IMG/VR virus record: IMGVR_UViG_3300024520_000500
Location: 1-23,645 of that record
Length of the DNA stretch: 23,645 nt
Source of the DNA: a virus
Direction: 5' to 3' (one strand)
In this document: positions 13,878 to 19,705 of the stretch, one piece after another
Position numbering within the stretch: the stretch's first letter is position 1
Layout: every line of letters begins with the position of its first letter
The notes under the pieces: generated by a model
What the model was told of the DNA's origin: nothing
Database searches by the model: none
Seen by the model: the letters and a program-made list of their open reading frames with translations, nothing else
Made by a program: the position numbers and the translations under genes

Positions 13878-14473
13878 GGTTCGTTGACCTCGAGCTCATG
13901 CGGATCGGGGCGACCGTGGAACGCGATCACGCTCGCATCCGCCGGCGGTGCTTGTTTTCCGCGACAGTGATACTTATACGAACAAACGCCCGGTAGACGA
14001 ATCCAATCGTTGCCGAGCAAGTGCCACAGATATTCCTGGTCGCCGTAAAATCGTTCCGAGTCGATCGGGTAGTCGAACTCGCGTTGCGGTTTGTCCCACC
14101 AGCCCGACCACGCCATGACAGAGCTTTGAATGCCGCCGTGCCCGGACTGCGCCCAATTCGCCGGCGCGCACAAGCGGCCGCGCGGTGTGTTCGCGTACTC
14201 GACCAGGTAGTCGAGCTCGCCGCAGATAACGACGTCGAGATCCAAGTAAATACTCGGACCCATGGCGAGCGTCGGTGAGAATAGTCCGATTTTCTGCCAC
14301 CAACCCGAATAACTGACGGGCGGCAATCGCGTCGTGATGCCGGGTAGCGTTGCTGTCGTTATACACACGAACTCGTGCGGTTCGCGCAGGTGCTGCTCCA
14401 CCGCGTCGCGTAATGTGTACACGTAACCCGGCGAGTACTTGTCGCCCCAGAAAACGCAAAAAACAGTCAGCAC
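13787..14473 (-). CDS. DxD glycosyltransferase (228 aa)
   Basis: Starts at GTG 14473 (or GTG 14476), overlapping the methyltransferase stop by 7-10 bases; the frame open to 14578 is an overlap. It has a GT-A layout: beta strand TVFCVFWGDKYSPGYV, helix LRDAVEQHL, FVCITT, GWWQKIGLF, then the metal/nucleotide-binding D-x-D at 78-80 (YLDLDVVI). Later come GGIQSSVMAW, FYGDQEYLW (residues 142-150) and AFHGRPDPHE (184-193), whose His is a typical GT8-like metal ligand. It should transfer a sugar from a nucleotide-sugar; donor and acceptor are unknown. After about residue 200 the coding region overlaps the next gene, so that tail is probably non-essential. Confidence 0.8.
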   Translation of the reverse strand: MLTVFCVFWGDKYSPGYVYTLRDAVEQHLREPHEFVCITTATLPGITTRLPPVSYSGWWQKIGLFSPTLAMGPSIYLDLDVVICGELDYLVEYANTPRGRLCAPANWAQSGHGGIQSSVMAWSGWWDKPQREFDYPIDSERFYGDQEYLWHLLGNDWIRLPGVCSYKYHCRGKQAPPADASVIAFHGRPDPHELEVNEPWILPFTSILRRHIKSNTACGSREALKRTG

Positions 14474-14979
14474 CACACACCCCAGACGGCATTGGCGCCG
14501 CGCATTATTTCGTCGCCGAACTTCTCGTCGACCGCTTGCACGACGCCGGGGAAATTGCGGTCGTAGTCGTGACCGCACAGCAGACCGCCGGTGCGGATCT
14601 TAGGTAGCCACAATTCGATGTCGCGACGCACGGATCGGTAGTCGTGCTGTGCGTCGATGAACGCGAAATCCAGCGCGCCGACGTGGACCAATGGCGCGGC
14701 GCACTCGCTGTGCATCCGCATTTCGATCGCGCGCTCGCCGAACGGATTGACCGCCGATAGATACTGCGAATAAATCACCGACCAGTTCCAGCCGATATAG
14801 TCCTCGTTCGCGCCGGGCTGATCCTCCCACGGGTCGACGGCGTACATTTCGAGCGACGGATACTGGTGCAGCAGGTGCGCAATGAACCGCCCTTCCTTTA
14901 CGCCGACCTCCGCGCCGAGCAACGGTCGGATGTGCGAGATCCAGCCGGCGACAACATGCCAGCGCGCGCTCCCCGTCAC
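14467..14979 (-). CDS. Class I SAM-dependent methyltransferase, Methyltransf_24/CmcI-like (170 aa)
   Basis: GTG 14979 overlaps the previous stop by 4 bases (GTGA). The sequence has the SAM-binding motif I region LGAEVGVKEGRFIAHLL (residues 21-37), an acidic end of strand 2 (MYAVDPWED), the FIDAQHDYRSVRRDIELW block (108-124) and the GGLLCGHDY block (131-139). The FIDAxHxY and GGxxxGHDY patterns are typical of small-molecule or sugar O-methyltransferases related to Methyltransf_24 and CmcI. It lacks DNA methylase signatures (no D/N/S-PP-Y/F/W). A sugar or other small acceptor made by the neighbouring enzymes is the likely substrate. Confidence 0.8.
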   Translation of the reverse strand: MTGSARWHVVAGWISHIRPLLGAEVGVKEGRFIAHLLHQYPSLEMYAVDPWEDQPGANEDYIGWNWSVIYSQYLSAVNPFGERAIEMRMHSECAAPLVHVGALDFAFIDAQHDYRSVRRDIELWLPKIRTGGLLCGHDYDRNFPGVVQAVDEKFGDEIMRGANAVWGVWC

Positions 14980-15569
14980 TTGCGTTTCCGCTTCCTGTCG
15001 GTGAAAACGACTTCCTCGCCGACGTCGCCGGCGGCGGCAGCAACCGCCGCGACGATATCGATTAGGTGTATCGCGTCACGCTTGACGCGCTCAACGATTA
15101 TCGATTCGATCGAGTGCTTCGCGAGCTCCGCGATCAACGGCGGTTGCTCGGCGTGCCACTTCGGGCGATCGGTCATCATTAAATATTTTGACCCGCTGGT
15201 CAGCAGGTTGCTAAGCGCGAGCTCGCTTGCGGCGTAGGGCAAATGATTGAGCACCCATAGGCACAGGATCAGATCGGACTGCGGCGGTTGTTCCTCGAGC
15301 AAGTCGAACCGGTTTACTCGCTCGTGGCGCGGAACCAGATCGAGGCCGAGATAGTGCGCGCCGCGCAGATCCATATGTTGCAACCAGTTGAGATCGCCGG
15401 CGCCGACGTCGCAGATCGTCTCGATCCCATAGCGCGTGATTACTTCCGGGATCCACTCGCGCTGCAGTTCGGTCGTACTCATTTTCGAACCGTAGCCGCA
15501 CGGAGTCTCGGGCAGTCCGCCACTCCAACCGCGTTCGAACTTGGCGCGGTCGGCGATAATGTCGCTCAT
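14976..15569 (-). CDS. Class I SAM-dependent methyltransferase (197 aa)
   Basis: ATG 15569 overlaps the upstream glycosyltransferase stop (ATGA); upstream open frame to 15962 is a shadow. Motif I is CDVGAGDLNWL (residues 53-63), followed by YLGLDLV with an acidic residue at 77 and SDLILCLWVLNHLP (98-111), the strand-4 region. The C-terminal half has KYLMMTDRP and a basic end (DRKRKRK). The N-terminal RAKFERGWSGG ... GYGSKMSTT segment resembles phage and plasmid methyltransferases with an N-terminal substrate cap. No DNA methylase catalytic motif is seen. It forms a pair with the adjacent Methyltransf_24-type enzyme. Confidence 0.8.
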   Translation of the reverse strand: MSDIIADRAKFERGWSGGLPETPCGYGSKMSTTELQREWIPEVITRYGIETICDVGAGDLNWLQHMDLRGAHYLGLDLVPRHERVNRFDLLEEQPPQSDLILCLWVLNHLPYAASELALSNLLTSGSKYLMMTDRPKWHAEQPPLIAELAKHSIESIIVERVKRDAIHLIDIVAAVAAAAGDVGEEVVFTDRKRKRK

Positions 15570-16057
15570 CGATACGCCTCGTAAAGTGCGACCGCGTCCG
15601 GATCCGGGTGATCGTGAAACCACGGCTGCGTCGAGAGATCGGTAAAATGCACCAGCTTGGCGCCGTCGGTTACTTTGTCCTCGACGTTCCAATTGAGCGG
15701 AATCACACACGACTTGGCCAGCAAGTGCTCCTCGCGTTTGTTCCTGCAGGTGTGTTCGTACCCGGTGATGATCGCGACCTCCGTTGTCCCGTCGCGCAGG
15801 CAAACGAAGCGGCCCGCCTCGCGCAGCTCCCATAACTCCGCAATGTCGCCGAGCACGATCATGTCCGGATCCAGATAGATAGCGTCGCGGACCCGGTAGC
15901 GCACGTTTGAAAATCCGGTGCAGCCTTCCTCCGGTACGGTCGCAACGTGGCTGATCTCGCACGGCGTCGACGTGTTGCGCAAAATGCTGCGCTCGGTCAG
16001 TCCCTCGATAATTCGAAATCGGTCAGACATGCCGATAGTGATCGGTATGGAAAGCAT
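15566..16057 (-). CDS. GT8-like glycosyltransferase, short (163 aa)
   Basis: Start at ATG 16057 with GGAG about 9 bases upstream; this overlaps the preceding gene by 61 bases, while the alternative ATG 16030 would cut the first strand. The sequence runs IPITIGMSDRFRIIEGLTER, SILRNTSTPCEI, then the D-x-D at 63-65 in AIYLDPDMIVLGDIAELW, LVHFTD (135-140, metal-binding His) and PWFHDHPD. This is the core of a GT8-like GT-A enzyme. It is much shorter than typical GT8 enzymes (about 250 or more residues) and tight between FSNVRYRVRD and the DxD strand, so it is a minimal or trimmed version. It should use a nucleotide-sugar; acceptor unknown. Confidence 0.75.
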   Translation of the reverse strand: MLSIPITIGMSDRFRIIEGLTERSILRNTSTPCEISHVATVPEEGCTGFSNVRYRVRDAIYLDPDMIVLGDIAELWELREAGRFVCLRDGTTEVAIITGYEHTCRNKREEHLLAKSCVIPLNWNVEDKVTDGAKLVHFTDLSTQPWFHDHPDPDAVALYEAYR

Positions 16058-16653
16058 CGCATTGCGCTCCGTTCGGTGCAGTTGATTATTTCCACGCCGT
16101 AGTCGGCCGGCGTGATGGTTTGCATTTCGCGAATCAATCCCTCGAGCTCGCCGTCGGGCCCGGTCATCGGCCAGTGCTGCAAGTGCGACGGGTACTCGCC
16201 GAAATAGTGCCGCGGCGCGGCGTACGCGTGGCGGTTTATCTTGCCGGCGTAACGCATGTCCCAACCAATGAGCAGCATTACCTTGCACCCATAGTGCAGC
16301 GCGAGGTTGACGATCTGCGGTCCCGATCCGTGGTGCGCGCAGATGTAATCCGGATCCGTCGAGAGCCCCGGTTCCCACCGTTCGGCTATGTAGTGGATCC
16401 CATACTTCGCCGCGCTTTCGGGGCGCGTGGTCCACTTCGCACAGTCGTAGTCGCGAATCTGCGGCCAGTAGGTATCCCACCACTGCCAGTTGCAGGCGAG
16501 GTGGACGTCGAGGCCGAACTCGAACGCGTTATTGCAGCCGAACGTTCGCAGGTGCGACACGCTGGCGACCTGGTCCGCGGTCAGACTCGGGCCCGTGCCG
16601 ATCACGACGCCGATTCGCGGTTCGCCTGGTTCGAATAAGTCGAAAGTGTGCAA
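15997..16653 (-). CDS. GxGPSL Rossmann-like phage protein, second tandem copy
   Basis: The conserved region starts at RIGVVIGTGPSLTADQV and contains LACNWQWWDTYW, AAKYGIHYI, GSGPQIVNLALHYGCKVMLL, HYFGEYPS and YGVEIINCTERSAMRCFP. It matches its upstream neighbour along the whole length, so the two are tandem paralogues. G-x-G-P-S-L occurs in MptE/DUF115 and in flagellin-glycosylating Maf proteins, and phages carry related proteins sometimes labelled 'norphogenetic protein'; activity is unproven. Start is uncertain: TTG 16653 gives the most natural N-terminus but has no Shine-Dalgarno; GTG codons at 16725, 16734 and 16758 lie inside the upstream gene. It overlaps the next glycosyltransferase by 61 bases. 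Confidence 0.65.
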   Translation of the reverse strand: MHTFDLFEPGEPRIGVVIGTGPSLTADQVASVSHLRTFGCNNAFEFGLDVHLACNWQWWDTYWPQIRDYDCAKWTTRPESAAKYGIHYIAERWEPGLSTDPDYICAHHGSGPQIVNLALHYGCKVMLLIGWDMRYAGKINRHAYAAPRHYFGEYPSHLQHWPMTGPDGELEGLIREMQTITPADYGVEIINCTERSAMRCFPYRSLSACLTDFELSRD

Positions 16654-16672
16654 AACGGTTTTTGCGACCGCG

Positions 16673-17347
16673 CTACAGCGCCGTTTCCGGGGTGCCCGCG
16701 CCGGCGGGTTTGGGATCCGCTCCACGTGGAACACGGAGCGCGACCTCGAGATCGGCACGCGGGAACACTTCCAGCGCGCCGCCGCGGGTGCAGTTCGTCA
16801 CCTCGATTCCGTAGAGCTCCGGGCGCAGATTTGCAAACGCCCATTGCATCAAATCGAACGGCTGGTCGACGTTGAACCGCGGCGGATGATCGCCGAAAAA
16901 GTGCCGTTTCTGTTGCCCGAGTTCGCCATGTTGCAGATCGATTCCGAGCAGCAGGATCCGACGCGCGCCGAATAGATACGCGAGGTTGATCGCCTGGTAG
17001 GCGCTATTGCTGCCCGTGTGAATGCAGTCCTGCCCGAGCCCAGCGTGGTCGACGCCTTTCAGACGGTGCAATCCGTACTTGATCGCGGCACCTTCGTCGA
17101 CCGTCCACCGCTCGCCGGCGAACGCTTTGAACGCGTGCAGGTTCGGGTTGTGCTCGGAATAGTGAAAATCCCACCAGTGATAGTCGCAGGAATACAGATA
17201 GTCCGCCCATGGCGCCACGCGATACACGTCGCTGATTGCGATCACGATCGCGCGCCCGCGGCACGCGTCGACGTCAGCCTGCAGCAGACTCGGGCCGCTG
17301 CCGATAACGACTACCGGTTGCGATCCGGTTTGGCGGACTTGTTCGAG
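16673..17347 (-). CDS. GxGPSL Rossmann-like phage protein, first copy, likely made by -1 frameshift
   Basis: The conserved N-terminus PVVVIGSGPSLLQADVDACR is encoded at 17317 to 17258. The frame has a stop at 17428-17426 and no ATG, GTG or TTG before GTG 17245, which lies downstream of that motif. Translation must therefore enter from the overlapping 63-aa gene (slip site 17353-17347) or use a non-standard start. Further motifs are SDVYRVAPWADYLYSCDYHWWDFHY, IKYGLHRLKG, GSNSAYQAINLAYLFGARRI, HFFGDHPPRFN and YGIEVTNCTRGG, shared with the following paralogue. Relatives include MptE/DUF115, Maf-like and phage 'norphogenetic' proteins; the fold suggests nucleotide or nucleotide-sugar binding. A fusion would be 52 + 224 = 276 aa. 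Function unproven. Confidence 0.65.
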   Translation of the reverse strand, partial: LEQVRQTGSQPVVVIGSGPSLLQADVDACRGRAIVIAISDVYRVAPWADYLYSCDYHWWDFHYSEHNPNLHAFKAFAGERWTVDEGAAIKYGLHRLKGVDHAGLGQDCIHTGSNSAYQAINLAYLFGARRILLLGIDLQHGELGQQKRHFFGDHPPRFNVDQPFDLMQWAFANLRPELYGIEVTNCTRGGALEVFPRADLEVALRVPRGADPKPAGAGTPETAL

Positions 17348-17502
17348 TTTGGGCGGGCGGGCCCGCCTTCCTGCTGCGCCAGTCCGGCGGCGACCATATC
17401 GGCGGCGAAATTGCCGGTGATCTCGTCACCGACGACAAACTTTCGCGCGTGCTTTTCGCCGTCCGGTGCGCCGCGGAATTCGCGAAGTACTGTTGCTTTC
17501 AT
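17311..17502 (-). CDS. 63-aa head-region protein; zero-frame partner of the frameshift
   Basis: ATG 17502 is preceded by AAAGGAG at 7-base spacing, the best ribosome-binding site near the capsid gene. The protein is MKATVLREFRGAPDGEKHARKF... then VGDEITGNFAADMVAAGLAQ and a hydrophilic tail. Small proteins of this shape (strand, charged loop, 'G-D-x-I' strand, helix) commonly follow the major capsid gene in siphoviruses, possibly as accessory head proteins; no function is proven. The slip site lies at its codons 51-52, so a share of ribosomes may extend it by 224 residues. It could also be a module that targets the downstream enzyme to the capsid, which is inference. Confidence 0.7.
   Translation of the reverse strand: MKATVLREFRGAPDGEKHARKFVVGDEITGNFAADMVAAGLAQQEGGPARPNSNKSAKPDRNR
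17347..17353 (-). promoter_or_regulatory. Candidate -1 frameshift heptamer C-CCA-AAC
   Basis: Read on the minus strand, C CCA AAC fits X-XXY-YYZ exactly in the phase of the 63-aa gene; slippage moves ribosomes into the GxGPSL frame. AGGAAGG lies about 12 bases upstream, like the stimulatory element of dnaX, and ACCGG/CCGGT with a 7-base loop could form about 18 bases downstream. The AAC A-site codon is not the strongest bacterial slipper. Confidence 0.5.
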
Positions 17503-17522
17503 AGCTGCTCCTTTTGCATTGT

Positions 17523-17550
17523 GGCGGCGGCGCACAATCGCGCCGCCGCC
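17523..17550 (-). other. Perfect GC hairpin between the capsid gene and the next gene
   Basis: GGCGGCGGCGC (17523-17533) and GCGCCGCCGCC (17540-17550) form an 11-bp all-GC stem with a 6-base loop. There is no T-tract after it on either strand, so it is not a classical intrinsic terminator. In the 81-bp gap after the capsid gene it may stabilise the capsid mRNA or reduce read-through into the cassette. Confidence 0.6.
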
Positions 17551-17583
17551 GCCTACGTGGTCGGCTCGGGGCCGCGGGATAGA

Positions 17584-18963
17584 TTAGGAAGCGGCGACCT
17601 TGACCAGCTTGATCGCGTCGTCGTTTAGTTTGTTCCCGCCCAACCGTCGCCGGATGTAGAACTTGATATTGCCCGGTGCCGTTATGTTGTCGTCGACGGT
17701 GATGCGCAAGGTATTGACGATGTCGCCAATTTGATAGCCTTCGTTGAAATCACCGAACGCGATCGGGAACGTGTTCGCGCCGATATCGGGCATCGCTTCC
17801 GCCTCGAGTATCGGATAGCCAAGCAACCCGTTCGGCTGACCGGCCGCGAGGCCCGGCACCCATAGCAGATTGCCGTTTGCGTCACGCAGTTTCCGGATCA
17901 CGCCGAGCGTCGCCTTGTTCATAACCCAAACAGCGTTAGCACGGTATCCCGCTTTTAGCGCCATCATAGTGTCGATCAAAACCGCTTCCGGTGCCGTTAC
18001 CGGCGACGGCGCGAAAATGTAATCCTGCTGGAACGCAGCCGCGGCGCCCGTCGGGAAATACTGCAGAACCTGAAACGCACGCTCCGGGCTGACGCCTTCG
18101 TCCGCCGTGGTGACCGGCGTGCCGTCGAGAAAACCCGTCGGCTTGTCGGTGCCGTTGCCGGTGACAAACGCAACGCCTTCCTGCTGCGCGAGCACGCGAG
18201 TCGACACGTCCTCGACCAGTGAGGCGACGTCGAACTCGAGATCGTCGACAGCTTCCTCCTGCACGAACGGGTAGGCATAGGCGGTGCCATACGTGAGCGT
18301 TGCCAAGTGGAAAACCGGCGTCGTCGTTTCCGACCGAGCGCCGCCGGCGCCGACCCAACCGCCGATGCTGTTATTGTTGAGTGCGATAAATCGGTGATTT
18401 TCGTTCGATGCCTGTTGCACGTTTGCGACCTGGCGTATCGGGCTCAGGTCGTAGATTTTCGACACAATGCGATCGCTGACCAGTGTCGGAATCGCGTTAC
18501 CGCCGCCCGTGGTCGTGATGGTGATCGCACGACTCTGATCGGGTTCGCTGATCCGGCCGAAATCCATCCACGCGCCCGACTTGTAACGACGCTGCAAACG
18601 CTTCGGCAATTTGCGAATCGATTCCGCGGCAGCAAGTTGGCACTCCTCGAGCCGCCGGATCGTTTCGGGATGCTTGTTGTGTCGCAGCCAATCGTCGAAT
18701 GCGTCCTCGTGGTCGTAAAGCGCTTCGGGTACGTGCGATCCGTCCTCGCCGATCAGCAGCGGCGTATTCGCTTTCGCCTCGACTTTCGACAAACGCTCGA
18801 GCACCTCGGCGATCGCCGCGTCGACCTTCTGAACGTTGACGACGATTTCGTCCGTCGCCTTACCGTCCTCGATAATCTGCTTATAGCGCAGATCGTCGGC
18901 CGCTTTGAATTCTGCGAACGCGACGCCGAGTTCGTCGATAGTGGTTTTCAATTCCTTATCCAT
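17584..18963 (-). CDS. HK97-type major capsid protein (459 aa)
   Basis: Start ATG 18963 is supported by AGAGGT 7-8 bases upstream and an 8-base overlap (ATGGATAA) with the protease gene. Residues 1-65 form the coiled-coil delta (scaffold) domain (ELKTTIDELGVAFAEFK, KVDAAIAEVLERLSKVEAKA). A linker follows to about 140-150, where the protease should cut. The mature part has the HK97 fold signatures: TGGGNAIPTLVSDRIVSKIYDLSPIRQ, ENHRFIALNNNSIGGWV, VQEEAVDDLEFDVASLVEDV, QEGVAFVTGNGTDKPTGFL, AVWVMNKATLGVIRKLRD and the C-terminal NIKFYIRRRLGG. It assembles the icosahedral shell. It is a plausible acceptor for the downstream glycosyltransferases because it is adjacent and the most abundant virion protein. 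Confidence 0.95.
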   Translation of the reverse strand: MDKELKTTIDELGVAFAEFKAADDLRYKQIIEDGKATDEIVVNVQKVDAAIAEVLERLSKVEAKANTPLLIGEDGSHVPEALYDHEDAFDDWLRHNKHPETIRRLEECQLAAAESIRKLPKRLQRRYKSGAWMDFGRISEPDQSRAITITTTGGGNAIPTLVSDRIVSKIYDLSPIRQVANVQQASNENHRFIALNNNSIGGWVGAGGARSETTTPVFHLATLTYGTAYAYPFVQEEAVDDLEFDVASLVEDVSTRVLAQQEGVAFVTGNGTDKPTGFLDGTPVTTADEGVSPERAFQVLQYFPTGAAAAFQQDYIFAPSPVTAPEAVLIDTMMALKAGYRANAVWVMNKATLGVIRKLRDANGNLLWVPGLAAGQPNGLLGYPILEAEAMPDIGANTFPIAFGDFNEGYQIGDIVNTLRITVDDNITAPGNIKFYIRRRLGGNKLNDDAIKLVKVAAS

Positions 18964-19705
18964 TACGGATACCTCTGATTTGTTCAATCAATCCGCTCGT
19001 GTGAGCGATCGTTTCGTCGTCGTCGTCGACCTGGTCGGCGTCACACTGACCGGGATCGTCGGCGTCTGCGGCGTCACTCCGCATCGCCTGCCAGCCGCCC
19101 GCGATTAAGCGTTTGGCCTCTCGTTTCGACAGTCCTGCGTCACGCAAGAATGCCTCGAAATCTCGTACGTCCTTGAGAAATTCCGCGCGCCATGCGTCGC
19201 GGACCTCCGTGATCTGTGCGTCACGATTTGCGGGAAACGTAACGATGCTCGTTTCCCACAGATCGATCGTGTTGATTTTCCACGTGCGAGTTTCTTCGTC
19301 GTACTCCTCGCCGCCTATCGGCACGTTGAAACCGATCGACAAACCGTTGACCGCGCCCATCTTCAGCAGCGAATACGCCTTATCCGCCGTCGGCACCGAC
19401 TTCTGCACGGCGAGCGTGCCTTTGACAAACAGCCCGTGCTTGTCCTCGCGCATTTCGTCGTAAACGCCGATCGGTTCATCCGATCGGTGTTGCCATAACA
19501 GCTTCGGCATTGAGTCGTTCGACTTGTGCGCCGCGAGCGATTCTGTGAATGCGCCCGGCTGGATCTCGTCGCCGTAACTGTCGACGACGCCGAAAACACT
19601 GCCGTAGCCTTCGAACGTGCCGTCGGTGTCGAGTTGCTTGATGTTGAGCGGGCGCACAGCTTGGCGCGACTTCGGACGATCGTCGATCAGTTCGAACTTA
19701 TTCAT
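18956..19705 (-). CDS. HK97-family prohead protease (249 aa)
   Basis: ATG 19705 overlaps the portal stop by 8 bases (ATGAATAA); the longer frame to 19777 lies within the portal gene. Conserved blocks are DTDGTFEGYGSVFGVVDSYGDEIQPGAF (28-53), LLWQHRSDEPIG with catalytic His73, NGLSIGFN with catalytic Ser123, and DLWETSIVTFPAN around 148-160, which usually supplies the third catalytic residue (probably Glu151). It cleaves the delta domain from the capsid protein and then itself during maturation. The C-terminal Asp-rich tail (ADADDPGQCDADQVDDDDE) is hydrophilic. Motif residues are seen; the triad assignment follows the family. Confidence 0.92.
   Translation of the reverse strand: MNKFELIDDRPKSRQAVRPLNIKQLDTDGTFEGYGSVFGVVDSYGDEIQPGAFTESLAAHKSNDSMPKLLWQHRSDEPIGVYDEMREDKHGLFVKGTLAVQKSVPTADKAYSLLKMGAVNGLSIGFNVPIGGEEYDEETRTWKINTIDLWETSIVTFPANRDAQITEVRDAWRAEFLKDVRDFEAFLRDAGLSKREAKRLIAGGWQAMRSDAADADDPGQCDADQVDDDDETIAHTSGLIEQIRGIRNG

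Noticed and set aside
14467-15569. The two methyltransferases as DNA methylases that protect phage DNA
   Set aside because: Neither has a DNA N4/N6 motif (D/N/S-PP-Y/F/W) or the cytosine methylase PC motif; their motifs fit small-molecule or sugar acceptors.
15570-15962. Upstream extension of the 197-aa methyltransferase
   Set aside because: It is a shadow of the glycosyltransferase; ATG 15569 gives an ATGA junction and a normal N-terminus.
16058-16483. Upstream extension of the short glycosyltransferase to 305 aa
   Set aside because: The extra part is Arg-rich shadow of the GxGPSL gene; the enzyme fold starts at MLSIPITIG.
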